Source of the DNA: Rhizopus arrhizus
Lineage: Eukaryota > Mucoromycota > Mucoromycetes > Mucorales > Rhizopodaceae
Reading direction: 5' to 3'
Assembly: GCA_024220505.1 (NCBI GenBank)
Contig: JAKZZE010000013.1
Location: 806,001-870,000 of the forward strand
Length of the DNA: 64,000 bases
Position numbers and translations under genes: made by a program. The notes below the pieces were generated by a model. The model made no database searches. It saw only the letters and a list, made by a program, of their open reading frames with translations, and had not been told where the DNA came from. Shown here piece after piece: positions 42,895 through 55,412 of this stretch (positions are counted from its first letter, which is position 1; each line of letters opens with the position of its first letter).

Positions 42895-43461
42895 TGTAAT
42901 TTTTCTTGTGATAGGTATTGTTTCGTTTAAATGGCCTTAAGAGTTTAGAGATAATTTGACTTTTCTTTGAAGTGTAAAAGAATTTGAGATCAAAAGCTTG
43001 TGTTTATGTTGATAAATTTGGTTTGCTTGTAGTAAGTGACCACCAGATCTTGTATTGTAGATCAAACAGTAAAAAGTAATAAGAGTTTTCTTGATAAGAG
43101 AATATAAGATTGATACGATGAAGATAATTTGACTTCAAAGGACTTGACTTGATGTATATGTAGGGGATCAGAAAGATTTTAAATGTAGATCCTTGAAGAT
43201 ATTCTTTTTATTTATATTAAAGTAAAATATGTCAAAAGTAAGTAAAAAGTAAGTTATATCAAAAGTAAGTATATATCAGAAGTAAGTAAGTCTTTCAAAA
43301 GTGAAAGGATAAAGGGATATTTATAAGGTTGTGATTTTTTTGTGTTTTTCTATTTTTGAACTTTTTTTGTTTATCTTCAGGGACTGAGGTCCCTCCTAGG
43401 ACTGAGGTCCCTCCTACGACTGAGTCCCTTCTTCCGCAAAAGTTACACCAACTGCGTCACA
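42895..43461 (-). repeat. LTR with minisatellite, full-length copy
   Basis: 567 bp, TGTAATTTTTCTTG to CTGCGTCACA. The GTGACCACCAGATCTTG motif is at 43,036. Three 18-bp GACTGAGGTCCCTCCTAC-type units lie at 43,380-43,430. Same family as 1-314. No clear target duplication (ACAT versus ATAC). Confidence 0.7.
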
Positions 43462-43995
43462 ATACTCCGTTTTCAAATAGATTGTTACGCAGAAGTTCAT
43501 TTTCTAACTGGCGTGGTACAAAAAATATTTACTGTTTGTCTTCTTTCAATAGACATTATCTTTATTAAATAAAATTTATCAATCTTTTACTACTGTGAGA
43601 TTGGAGTTTGTAAGGTTTTTATAGTGTTAAATAGGTTTGATTTAAGAGAGTCTTGATATAAGATCAAAGGTTTAGGTAGGATTTGATTCCAAAAAGAGTA
43701 ATGATTTGAATATAAGTTCGCTTGTAATAAGTGACCACCAGATCTTGTTAAGTAGATCAGACTTTTGTGAATAAAATAAAGTAAAAAGATAAAAAAAAAA
43801 GGGATTACAATGAAGTGTATTTGCTTCAAGGGACTTCTTGTTCTTGATAAAATAAAAGAAAAACAAAAGAGATTTACTTTGTATGATATTTATTAAAATA
43901 ATCAAAAAGTAAAGTAAATAAGTGAAGTAAAACAAAAGTTAAAAGTGAAGTAAGTAAGTTTTAAAAAGTATAAGAAATATTGAAGTTATTTATAT

Positions 43996-44688
43996 TGTAA
44001 TTTTTTGTTGCTTCAATGGCTTGTAAGAGTTAACGGTTTTGAAATAGAGTAAAGTTGATGAAAATGGATAAAAAAAATTAAGAGTTGGGTAGAATATTGA
44101 TATTAGGTTCGCTTGTAAGTGACCACCAGATCTTGTTAAGTAGATCAAACTTGTTTGTAATAAAGTAACTTGATAAGAGTTTTAAGAGTGTTTACAATGA
44201 AGATAATTGACTTCAAGGGACTTGTCTTGCTTGTGTTTTAAGAGTGTTATACCAAAAGATTCAGGGATAAAGATACTTGATTTATTGGATAAAATATATT
44301 TAAGATAAGTAAAGTTAAAATATATATAAGTCAAGAGAAGTAAGTCAAGATAAGTGAAGTAAAATAAAAAGTAAAAACTTGTCTATTTTATAGACAAAGA
44401 AAAATAAAGTTTCATTTCGATATAAGGTTTCATTTCGATATAAGGTTTGATTTCGATATAAGGTTTCATTTTGATATAAGGTTTGATTTCGATATAAGGT
44501 TTAATTTCGATATAAGGTTTAATTTCGATATAAGGTTTCATTTTGATATAAGGTTTGATTTCGATATAAGGTTTGATTTTGATATAAAGTTTGATTTTTG
44601 AAATAAAGTTCAAAAAGGAATAAGGTTCAAAATTAAAAAATCACAAACCGCAGCCATTGCTGGGGTTAATGTTGTAATCTTTGTTACA
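43996..44688 (-). repeat. Solo LTR (TSD ATAT) nested in the gypsy LTR
   Basis: TGTAATTTTTTGTTGC to CTTTGTTACA, with ATAT at 43,992-43,995 and 44,689-44,692. The uninterrupted site is seen at 1,365-1,385. The GTGACCACC motif is at 44,119. Confidence 0.85.
44405..44595. repeat. 18-bp minisatellite in an LTR
   Basis: About eleven units of GATATAAGGTTTGATTTC with small variation, inside the LTR 43,996-44,688. The minus-strand frame through it (KPYIEI repeats) is a by-product. Confidence 0.85.
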
Positions 44689-44862
44689 ATATGTTTTTGG
44701 CTTTTCTGATTATATGCTGTTTTTGATGATTTTGTAGATATTCTGTATTTTTTTGTATTTTTCTGGATTTGAATTAGTTGGAGAGAGAAAAGTCAAATGC
44801 TGCAAAAGTTTGCTGCATTGTGTTACACTACTTAATAAGTTCTCGGTACCTTTGTTAATTAC

Positions 44863-45422
44863 TGTGAGATTGTTAGGCTTTCGGGTTTAAGTAGGTTTGA
44901 TATAAGTTTTTGAGACAAAGTTTTGATAATTGAATAAGGTATCGGACAAAGTAATATCCAAAAAGAGTAGATAATTTGAGTTGTAAGTTCGCTTGAGTAG
45001 AGTGACCACCAGATCTTGTTAAGTAGATCAGTCTGAATTGAATAAAAGTAAAATAAAAAGATGAAAGATAAAAGATAAAATAAAAAAAAGATTACAATGA
45101 AGTATATGATTCAAGGGATTATTAGTTCTTCCTATTTATAAAATAAAAGAAGTATTTTGTTTCAAAGGAGATTTATTTGGATAAGGTAAGATAATAATAA
45201 TAATAATAATTCTTGATAAATTGTTGATATTTATATGTTTTTGGTTTTCTTGATTATGTGATGTTTTTAGATTTTTGTGTTTTCCTTTGAATTGTGAATT
45301 TAGTTGAGTTATTCAATGTCATTGAGTTTATCAAAAATATTGAGGACATGAACTTAGTTCAGGTCCGAACTTTCTTCGTCAAGTGGTACAGTTTGATTGA
45401 AAAAATTTCTATTTTCGTCACA
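44863..45422 (-). repeat. Solo LTR (TSD TTAC)
   Basis: 560 bp, TGTGAGATTGTTAGG to TTTCGTCACA, flanked by TTAC on both sides. The GTGACCACC motif is at 45,002. An ATA trinucleotide run lies at about 45,192-45,208. Confidence 0.85.
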
Positions 45423-45428
45423 TTACTA

Positions 45429-45990
45429 TGTAAGGTTCGTTATGTTTTCGGGTTTCGATAGGTTCGATATAAGTTGTTGAGATAAAGTATTAGGTCAATT
45501 GAGATCCAATAAGGGTAAGTAATTTGAATTATAGGCTTGCTTGTATATAGTGACCACCAGATCTTGTTAAGTGGATCAAACTTGATTTGTAAAGTAAAAT
45601 GTAAAGAAATATAATAAAAATATAAAATAGATACAATGAAGATAATTTGCTTCAAGGGAATTCGACTTGTTTGTTATAAAATAAGAAAAATAGATTTTGT
45701 CTTTTAAGAGACTATTTATTCAAAGTAAAAATAGGTTTTTGAATAGAAGTGAATTTAAGTGAACTAAAGTGAATTGAAATAAAAGATATAGAGATATTTA
45801 TATATAAATGAAAGAGAAAAAAGAAAAGGAAATAAGGTTGATATTTTTACTTGAGTTAATATTTTTACTTGTGTCGATATTTTTACTTGTGTCGATGTTG
45901 TGTATTTCAGTTAAATTACTGAAGTAAGTCGATTTCAAAGTCAGTTGTACTGTCCAAAATTTTATAGATGTCTTCATCATTCTCGTTACA
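45429..45990 (-). repeat. Solo LTR (TSD ACTA), nearest to tRNA-Arg
   Basis: 562 bp, TGTAAGGTTCG to TCTCGTTACA, flanked by ACTA on both sides. It ends 99 bp before the 3' end of the tRNA-Arg gene and abuts the preceding LTR's duplication. Confidence 0.85.
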
Positions 45991-46089
45991 ACTATAAAAA
46001 GACTATTCGTGATCAAACACGACAAGTGGAACAAAAGGTATGGCATGTTACATGTACAAAAATCTTATCTCCTTCTACCGAAGGAGGTG

Positions 46090-46162
46090 CGAGGCTACCA
46101 GGGGTCGAACCTGGAATCTCCTGATTCGTAGTCAGACGCCTTATCCATTGGGCCATAGCCCC
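46090..46162 (-). tRNA. tRNA-Arg (anticodon ACG)
   Basis: 73 nt. Acceptor GGGGCTA pairs with TAGCCTC; D arm GGCCCAATGGATAAGGC; anticodon arm CTGAC-TACGAAT-CAG region with ACG; T arm CCAGG-TTCGACC-CCTGG; G73. The T5 run (46,054-46,058), about 32 nt past the 3' end, is the likely Pol III terminator. Confidence 0.95.
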
Positions 46163-46218
46163 TCTTTTATATTTGACATTACCCGGAAATATGTGATTGT
46201 AAACTCCATTTGTGTGTA

Positions 46219-48884
46219 GCACTGCAAATAATCGTTCCAATTAGGTACCGGATTGCGCAAGATTGCTCTTCGTTTGGGTAACAAATTGCTACTTTTTTTC
46301 GTGAAAAAAATTAAATCTTGCTGTATTGATCATTTTCGAATTTTGAAAAAAGATTTAGATGCGAAAAAAATAAAGAAATTTAACGATGTTATTATTTTAT
46401 TTGTAGGGTAAATATTCATGGAGTTATTCACATTTTTAAAGAAATGTTTTTTTTTTACAAACGATCTTTTTTTGGAAAGCGTATTTCTCTCCATTGTTTA
46501 AAGACCGATATTTTCTTTTTTTTATTTTTGAGGGCAAAATGCGGAAATCAAAAGCACCGTGCGATTATTTTGTACAGAAGAATACATATTAGGAAGGCAA
46601 TCTGTGATCTTTAGCGTAGCTCATTAGCAATGTGTAACAGGGCGTAACAAAATAGTTGCGTTTAGTAAAAAAAAAAAAAAAAAGAAGCTGAAAGATTAAA
46701 AGTAAAAAAAAAAGACAAAGTTAAAAAAAGACCTAGTGAAAAAAAAAAAAAGAGCATAGCAATAAAAGATTCCTTATTCAAATGAAAACAATAATCTAAG
46801 AACAAATATGTTTTATAAAAATACAAATGCTTTTACATTATAACAAAAGAATACGTGTATATTCTCAAAAGAATAAAAAGTAAAGAAGCTCTGCTCACAT
46901 TTTGTTGCAAGGCAGTTATAATTAACAAATACAAGCACAATTTTTTTGGTTTCAAGTAAAGAGATTACTTTATTATTTTTTATGACAAATAATACAAAAG
47001 AATATATGTTTTTAAGCTTATATTGGTTCATTACTTACTTTGTATTTGCAGATGGGTGTAATTTGCAATTAGCCATTAGCCATCAGCCATTAGGGATGTT
47101 AACATTGTCAACTTTCTTTATCAAAAAGGGCTTTTTAACAACAAGCAGTAATATAAGTTTGATATTCTTATAGTTTTATCGTGTTAAAGCGAAAAACTTT
47201 GCTCATGAGGTTCATGTTCGTCATCCGAATGTGTCCCATTAGGAATTCCTAATGTAAAAAAAAAAAAAAAAAAAAAAAAAGAAACCGACATTAGACTTGG
47301 TTGTTATTACTTTTTTATAAGCTTACATTTGACCAGTGCTTGAGCTTTCCTTTTTTTTTGTTTTATGCCTTTGGCATCTAGTGTATTCCATGAAACAAAA
47401 CTAGGGAGAAAAAAAAAAAGATGTTGTTTTACTGCTATAATTTGTTAAGATACCGACTTTTTTTTATTTCACGTAAAAAAAAAATAAAATAAAATAAAAT
47501 AATAACCTTCCTCCTAAACATATTGCATTCAAGTAATAAAACTTGTTCAAACAATGTATAAGTTATTTTTTGGGATACCATTAAATGTAAACTACATGAA
47601 AAGCAATTGTTTTTGTTTTCTAATATAGATAGACAGTGAATAAGTGTAACATTGGTAAAATAAGGCTACAAAAAAGCACTTCTCTTTTTTTTTTTTCTTT
47701 TTTTTTCTTTTTTTTCTTTTTTTTTCTTCTCTTTTTTATAAAAGGTAAGTTCTTAATATTACATATGTATTCTATTCCTATTCTAATGGTACTTGTACTT
47801 TAGTAAAGATGTATCGATTGCTTTTTTTATGGTTTAAATAGTCTTTATAAAGTCTCTTTCCCAGAATTGTAGTTGCTTCTTCTTTTATTTGTTGGTATAA
47901 GCTTGACTGGTATCTTTTTTTTTTCTTTTTTTTTTCATGGTCCATCCAAAGCAAGGTACTATTACTTTTGCTACATATACTCAATAGCTAATAATTATTA
48001 TAGATGCCTGCTGCTTCCTTTTTTTTACTTATTGGTAAAAGCTTAGCAAGTTTTCTTCCCCTTGTCTATCTAAAGAAAGGTACTATTGCTTTTACGATAT
48101 ATATACGATGGCTAATAATTATTATAGATAAATGCTGCTCTGCTTTGGCCTCTTTCTGTTTCTTTCCTGGTTTTACTTTGGTTCTTAAGTACTGATGTAC
48201 TTCCATCTTTTGCTTTAAGTGCCCTGGTCCTTGTGTCTTTGAATCCTAGAATCCTTGAGCTTGCTTTTTTTTTTCTTTTCTTTTGAGAACTTTTTGAGTT
48301 CCACGAGATTAATTGATGTATTTTTAGATTAGATGCTGCTATTCTGGTGACATTAGGTAAGTCAAGTACACAGTTAAAACGCTACGAGCAAAGAAATATC
48401 ATATTTTGTTATTATTATTTTATTCAAATAAAAATAAAGCTATTTTTTATAAACAAAATCCCTATTTTTTTGTGTATATAAAGCAATATTTATTGCAGTA
48501 TGAATGGTCGATAAAGAAGTATATAAAGCAATATGAGTGGTTTATAAAAGAGCAAAAAGACAAATAAAGTAGTGTTTTACAAAGCGTGATTGGTTGCCAA
48601 GCACCATTAGATGTCAAATTGATAATAAACAAGAGCCACAACGTAACTGATGAAAGGTCCACCTTGCAAGATCAGTTAACGAAAAAGTCTCCCAACAGTC
48701 TCCTGTGTTGGCCACAAATCTTGCACCATCACATAACCAAAGGGCGAACAATAACTTACACGATTTGTGGCAGAGACAGGAGGCTGTGCGTGGATAAATC
48801 TCTTACCTGATTGTACACGATTGTAAATTATTTCGCAAGATTGGTAAACGATTTGTTACCCAATTTACACTATTATTTGCAGTG
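46219..48884. mobile_element. CACTA-like non-autonomous element, copy B1, complete
   Basis: 2,666 bp. Both ends read CACTGCAAATAAT inward (13 exact bases), with TAG on each side. Subterminal motifs GGGTAACAAAT and GCAAGATTG recur near both ends, as in CACTA elements. There is no transposase; the interior is AT-rich with homopolymers and GCCATTAG-type repeats. It lies against the CACTG end at 48,888. Copy A1 at 33,887 is the same family. Confidence 0.7.
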
Positions 48885-48887
48885 TAG

Positions 48888-51800
48888 CACTGCACCCAAT
48901 CCCTATATTCTAAATTATTATACTTCGGGTGTTTTAACAGTTGAACTTCGAATAAATAATACAAATTTGAATTTGCAGGATAGATATATAATATTTGTAT
49001 CAAAAAAAACCTAGAAAAAAATATATGTTATATCTATAACGATATATATATGTTTATAATATGTATATTGAATAAAAAGAAATTGTATTTCTTGTAAAAA
49101 ATTTTTTGTCTCTTTTGTACTACATGAATCCATGCAAACTTATAAATTGGGAAAATGAAAAGTTTTCAAATTCAGTGTATGATTTTTTAATTTCAACAAA
49201 GGTCAATAACGTAAATCCATTGGACTGTAAGCTCGGAAGTTTAACTGCTTGAGTTGCGACGTCCTCTTGCAAAGCATACTCGATTTGCTATACTGCAAAA
49301 AAAAAAGAGAGTACTTAGTATATCTACCCAAAAAAAAAAATTTGTACGTTTATAATGAAAAGATAGAGAGCAACATTACTTAAATTGTGAAAGGGAACAT
49401 GAGTTCAATGCTTTTATCCAACGAAGAGTAAAATTAATTATTTACAATTGAAATAAAAGAATGGTCTATAGGGGAGTAATAAATATAAACGTTAAATAAA
49501 AGATAAAAGCTAGAAACAAAAATGAACAAGGAAAAAGGAAAAAAAAAAAAAAGAAAAAAGAAAAAAGAAAAAAGAAAAAAGAAAATGGTATTTCTTTTTT
49601 TGACCGTAAGGAAAATAGCATCTATCAAAGATAGAAGTGCAATGTTTAAAGGACTAAAGCTAAGCAGAAAATAGAAGGGTATGGGTTTGGTAATCATTTT
49701 TATTTTTAATTGCAAAAAGAAACAACAATATTAACATCAAGTGAATTTACATGTCTTGAGATTCCTTATAACAGAGACTATAAGAAAGAGTTATTGTTAA
49801 TGAAATAAAATAGAACATTTGATAGATTTAGAAAAAAAGAAAAAGTAATGTTGAAATTAGACAATTGCAATGTCGGAATTACTTGCATGTGAAAAAAGCA
49901 ATGTTGGAATTACGTGCATGTTAAAAAAAAAAGAATGTTAAAGTGACATTGCAAAAGAATACTTACTTTTACAAATTGTCTTAAGTTGAACAAACCTACT
50001 TACAGGACCTTCGTTTTATTTATAGAGCATACAGAGATTTACTTTGGGCTATAAAAAGCGGTTTTAGAAATTGCACTGAAATTGGAAATTTTTTTTTTGA
50101 TTAAGTACTTTGAAAAAAAAAATCTAGCTGAGACGTCAACTACAAATGTTTTAATTCATTTGCCTTTGTGTGCTAATTGCAATTTATTATTCAATATATA
50201 TGCCTTTATTTATGAGTTTTTTGTCCTATCTTTGATTAAGAATATCATTACTTTGCCTTTTTTTTTTCTTTTTTCTTTTTGGATTACCGCAGTACACTTA
50301 ACTAAACTCCATCATTTTTTTTTGTAAAGTAGTGCACTTATGTAAACTAATCAATATAATACTGAATATGATGGGAAAAGATTCAAATATCTTATCACAA
50401 AAGTTGAATTGATTTTACTCGATGAAAAATTTATTCTTGTTTAGCGGCACTTGTATAATGTCGGTAATGTAACAACATCAATTGAAACTTGTTCTTCCTC
50501 TGGAACTTCAAACTGAGTATTAAAGGTTCTTATTGTTTGATTTTGGAGCTGTATATAAGGAGTTCATAAAGCGACATATCAATTGCATAAAAGCTTTTGT
50601 TGTATTTATACAAAAAGTAAATACTCATAGATATATTTAATACAACTGAATCATAGTAAAACCATATCTCTATAAATAAATATGAGACTTCTGCAATGAT
50701 CGTCTTTGATGTATTGTTCATATCGGTATTTAAAGAACCATATCGGAACCTGTTTTTAAGGATAGCAGATCAATGTAATCCTATTTGATAAATATTGTTA
50801 AATCAATGAACAATTCACACCATTCTTGATTGATTCGTCAAGAAGACAACATGTCATATTTATCCATTATCTTTCCTGCATCTTCCCATCCTCCTTGTAT
50901 TATTATTTTTAGCCGATGAATTGAAATAACGGTAAAAATTTGTATATTCAAAAAGTATAAATAACATCAATTGTTGCTATTAATTAAACAGTATATATCT
51001 AGTAACACACATTCTTTATTGTATTTATAATGTACTCTTCAAGCCCATACAAATTCCATTGTTACTGTACCCAATGCTCTGGAGGAGAAGTAGGCAAGTA
51101 CCAAGTTGTTACGCAATGGACTCTTGCTCGCCATAGAAAAAAAGAAGCTGTTAAAGGTTTGTTACTTACATTAAAATAATTCTTTTGCTAACGCATCATA
51201 TATAAACAGGTGAATCAGAGGCAACTCCAGAAGTTAATGCCAATAATGAAGTGATTCCGTCAAGTGAAAATGATTCTGAGAATGATGGTGATGAAGACTT
51301 TTCTAATTGGCAAATCACTGACGATGGTGAAGATGATGCCTCCAGTTGTATGGATGTTGTTGAATTTAATGTGCCCAAAGGTAAACGTCTTCTAAAATTG
51401 TGTTAGTAAAAGATAAAATACTTACTTTGTCAACTTTTAGTTAAACTTGAAGGATTCCAAAATGATGTTGTTGCTTTTATAGCAATTTTCTTGACCTATT
51501 TCCAGCTGTTTTTCATTTCTGAATATGCTGCGGAAATAGTAATGAAATTTGCTAACGATCTTGTTATCCTCTTGAATTACGAACCAATCTTTCCTGCCAA
51601 GTTGGATACTCTTCGAAATGCTGTTGGAATCCATTATACCTATAAAGGTATGTTTCGCCTTGTTGTCTGCCCTGAATGCCACACACTATATGAACCTGAA
51701 GCAATTCATTGTGACTCAAGGTGTACTTTTTCCGAATTCCAAGGCATTTGCAATGCACAGCTCTTTCAATCTGTGAATATTGGTGCAAGCAAGATGTACG

Positions 51801-53152
51801 CTAACAAGGTCTCGGCATTCAATTCGATCAAGTACGCTTTGACAGTGATGTTCTCACGACCAGGCTTTGAATCAGCAATTGAAGCATGGCGCTATCGTAC
51901 TCGTCATAACAACACTATGTACGATATCTATGATGGTCAATTTTGGAATGAATTCAAAGATAGAGATGGTAATATATTTACCAGTCAAGCTAGATCTCTT
52001 CTGTTCACTTTGAATGTCGATTGGTTTCAATCTTCAAAAAGAACCGTGTACTCTGTTGGTGCTGTTTACTTGACGATAAATAATCTTCCAAGATCCATCA
52101 GATACAAAAAAGAAAATATCATCTTGGTTTGTGTTATTCCTGGACCCAAAGAACCTAAAGACATGCAAATCAACAACTATTTGCAAGTTTTGGTGAAGGA
52201 GCTAAAGGATCTCTATTATGGTGACTTCTTCACATGTACAGCTGATTCTCCCAATGCTCCTGTCAAAGTTCGTGCTGCTCTGTTTTTGATTGCTTGCGAT
52301 ATTCCTGCTAGCCGAAAGGTTAGTGGGTTTACTTCATTCAATGCAACTGTACCTTGTAATAAATGCTCAACAGCATTTCCTGCTCGTTACAATACAAATC
52401 TTCAACGTGATTTTTCTTTTGGTCTTGAAGATCTTGGTGCTTGGTCACTTCGTACCAATATTGAAAATCGTCATCATGCAAGAAATTGGAAAGAAGCATC
52501 TACAAAGAAACAAAAAGTTGACTTGGAACAGAAGTTTGGTACTCGATTTTCTGCACTACATGATTTGGAATACCTTGATCTTGTTCGTTGTACTGCCATT
52601 GATCCTATGCATGGCCTTTTCCTAGGAACAGCAAAGAAAATGGTTAAAATATGGCGTACTACTATTTGTGACCTTACCCATGAATTATATTTGACCGATG
52701 CTGACTTGAAAGAAATGCAAAAGGAAGCAAACGACATTATATTGCCAGCACAATACACGCCAATCAATCGGAAAATTGCCAACAATTTTTCTGACTTAAA
52801 GGCTGATGAATGGAGAACCTGGTGTCTTGCACTTTCGCCCCTTTTACTGAAGTCTCGTCTTCCAGTCCGTCACAAAGAAAATTGGGCAAAGTTTGTACAG
52901 GCCTGTCACATCGTATGTCGTCCATGCATTACTCAGAATGAAGCCATGATGGTCCACAAGCTATTCCATGAGTTTGTCATTGGTGTTGTTGAATTGTATG
53001 GTCCAGAGATGGTCACTCCAAATATGCATCTTCATCTGCATTTAAAGGACTCTATCCAAGACTTTGGTTCAATCTATGCATTTTGGTTGTATGGCTTTGA
53101 GAGGCTTAATGGCGACATTAAGAAGATGACAGTAAACTACAAAACAGCGTTC
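48888..53152 (+). mobile_element. Tnp2/CACTA element D, right side cut off
   Basis: The left end CACTGCACCCAATCCC follows TAG. About 2.1 kb of non-coding DNA (also present as 20,604-22,437) precedes a Tnp2-type transposase gene at 51,030. The element is broken at 53,153 by a Merlin inverted repeat, so its right end is missing. Confidence 0.6.
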
Positions 53153-53170
53153 GGCAAGGGCAAAAGATAG
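51030..53170 (+). pseudogene. Tnp2-type transposase, three exons, C-terminus lost
   Basis: Exon 1 51,030-51,156 (MYSSSPYKFHCYCTQCSGGE, zinc-like cysteines), intron 51,157-51,209 (GT...AG), exon 2 51,210-51,380 (acidic), intron 51,381-51,440 (GTAAAC...TTTTAG), exon 3 from 51,441. Splice phases agree. The core shows VCPECHTLYEP, NVDWFQSSKRT, VIPGPKEPKDMQINNY, ACDIPASRKV, CNKCSTAFP, IDPMHGLFLGTAKKM and FWLYGFERLNGD, the pattern of fungal Tnp2/CACTA-like transposases. About 675 residues remain; the frame ends within the inserted Merlin repeat (after NYKTAF). TATA-like AGTATAAATAAC lies about 75 bp upstream of the ATG. Confidence 0.8.
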
Positions 53171-53765
53171 GTCCCGGAGATCGCTGGCCTCAATTAAGCT
53201 CCGATCTGCATGAAACTCCGAATATGCATTCTTTTACCTTGTATCATTTTTGATGCCAAATTTGGTAATATTTCAATCAGCGAATCTGGTTCTATTGGCC
53301 ATTGAATTTGCCTAGTCTACCACTTAGTAAAATGAAATTGGGTGACCAAGATTTCAGAATTGGTCCAGCAGTTGCGGATGAGAAATTTATAGGAGTAGAT
53401 ATAATAAGCTTTATTAAAGTCTGTAACAGTAATTAAACTTTATTAAATGAATAAAACTGCACTGGCTATGCTCGATGAACTCTACGAGACCTTCTGTGTT
53501 GTCTAGTAGTAGGTGTTTCCAGACTAGAGCGACCAGCTAAATCGGTCATTGCATCCATTATTGGAGCTGTGGGATCAATCATTCCAGGAGTTACTGCTGT
53601 AGAGCGAGTAGGGGGCATCCAGTCCTCGTCATCTGTACTATCCTCGCTTGAAGAAGCATCAGAATGATAGTCGTGCTCGAACTGGAATGGCTCATGCCGG
53701 TCTTCTTGACTATCATCGATCTCAGCACCAACGTTTCCATCTGCAGCACGAGTAATCCATTCATA

Positions 53766-55412
53766 CAGTTGTTGGAATAATTGTTCGGATGTTTTGCAAT
53801 TTTATACTTTTCGCTTTGTATCTCTGCAGTCAGATAAGATAGAGCTGCTGACAATACCTCATTAGAAAGCGACAGTTGTCATGTAGAACATATAAAAATT
53901 TAAGGTTATGGGATTACTTCCATATATAGTAAGGTCAATTTGCGTCAAGCATATGCATTCGAACAATTTTTCCAACTGAATCATCTTTTATTTAATATCG
54001 TGTATAACCGCCTTTAGCTTTAATGACTGCTCTACAACGAGCTGGCATACTCTTGATATATGCTTGGCACTACTCTTTAGTAAAAAAGTTCCATTCTTTC
54101 TCGATTCTAGACCAGAGATCATGCACTCCTTTAGCCCTACCTTCATATAAACTCAGCCTCAACTTCAAATGGTGCCAGAGATGCTCTATAGAACTCAAAT
54201 CAGGACTTTGAGCTGGCCAATTGAAGGTGTGCTCTTCTTTAAACCCATTTTCTTTAAACCAAGCACGAGCAAGCTTCGATATGTGTTTAGGATCGTTATC
54301 TTGTTGAAAATAGATAGCCTCCTGCTTGTAGCCACAGTAGTTCAGGCTGTCCATCAGTGTAGTTGACAGGATATGAACATAATCTGATGCTTTCATAGTA
54401 CCGTCCTCAATCGTGCAGGCATATCCAGGACCATCCCACGTCATACAACCCCAAAGCATTACACTGCCAGCTCCTCCTTTGACTGTAAGGTCAAGATGAT
54501 GAGGTTGCAATTTATCACCAGGTCTTCTCCAAAAGTATTTACAACCATCTGAGCCCCAAACATTAATCTTGGTCTCATCAGAAAACACCATACGTCTCCA
54601 GTCATCTTCTGTCCAATCTTTGTAAGCTTTAGCCTATTTTAGTCTAGCTTCCATGTGTGATTTTTTGAGGAGAGGCTTTTTCTTCTTAATTTGGGTACTG
54701 AAACCCATGCTGTGAAGCATTTTTACTGTATCAAAATAGCCAACATTATAACCAATGCTGCTTAATTATGACCATATGCTCTTTGCTGTCTGAAGTGAAC
54801 CATTTATAAGCTCTCTCTTCAGGTAATTCTTTGTTATTGAGCTTATAGTAATCTTTCTACCAGCATGACCTCGAGTACGTTTAGGTGCATACAAGTTCTT
54901 GTACTTGCTCAAAGTGGACCTTGATACTCCTGGAACACGTTTCATAATTTCTGAGTATGATAAACCCTTTTTTAACAACGACCGGATTCTTTCTTGCTTG
55001 CTACGAGATAAAGGGTGTACCATGATATAAAAAAGTATAGGCTGTACGAGATAGAAGGGAAACACTGCAAAATCCAGCCTTATTTCTATATTTTAAGCTC
55101 TGACTAAAAGCAAAAGCGCTATTTCATTATTACGTCATTTTGTAATGCTGTATTTGTGACGTCAGAAACGTCAATGATATCGTCATTATAGAATGCATTG
55201 AGTTGGAAAAATTGTTCGAATGCATATGCTTGACGCAAATTGACCTTACTATATATGGAAGTAATCCCATAACCTTAAATTTTTATATGTTCTACATGAC
55301 AACTGTCGCTTTCTAATGAGGTATTGTCAGCAGCTCTATCTTATCTGACTGCAGAGATACAAAGCGAAAAGTATAAAATTGCAAAACATCCGAACAATTA
55401 TTCCAACAACTG
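53766..55412 (-). mobile_element. Tc1/mariner element I
   Basis: 1,647 bp, ends CAGTTGTTGGAATAATTGTT and the inverse, TA on both sides, terminal repeats about 220 bp. An inverted copy of the end (CATTCGAACAATTTTTCCAA) borders each repeat internally. Confidence 0.9.
53992..55023 (-). pseudogene. Tc1-I transposase, nonsense mutations
   Basis: Starts MVHPLSRSKQERIRSLLKKG at 55,023 and shows the helix-turn-helix and a GHAGRKI linker. Stops occur near 54,765 (after TAKSIW) and about 54,633 (before SLA-type sequence), plus one near 54,069. The catalytic part is otherwise readable: MVFSDETKINVWGSDG, YFQQDNDPKHIS and SPDLSSIEHLW. In the last, DLNPIE has become DLSSIE. Confidence 0.88.

Larger units (their letters stand above)
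43594..44827 (-). repeat. Solo gypsy LTR (TSD CTAC), split by another LTR
   Basis: Same family as 971-1,560: TGTGAGATTGGAG to TTGTGTTACA, with CTAC on both sides (43,590-43,593 and 44,828-44,831). Interrupted by 43,996-44,688. Confidence 0.85.

Noticed and set aside
44400..44600. CRISPR array
   Set aside because: Units are contiguous without spacers, inside an LTR of a eukaryotic element.
44383..44613. A minus-strand protein of KPYIEI repeats
   Set aside because: Translation of an 18-bp tandem repeat inside an LTR. No independent support for expression.
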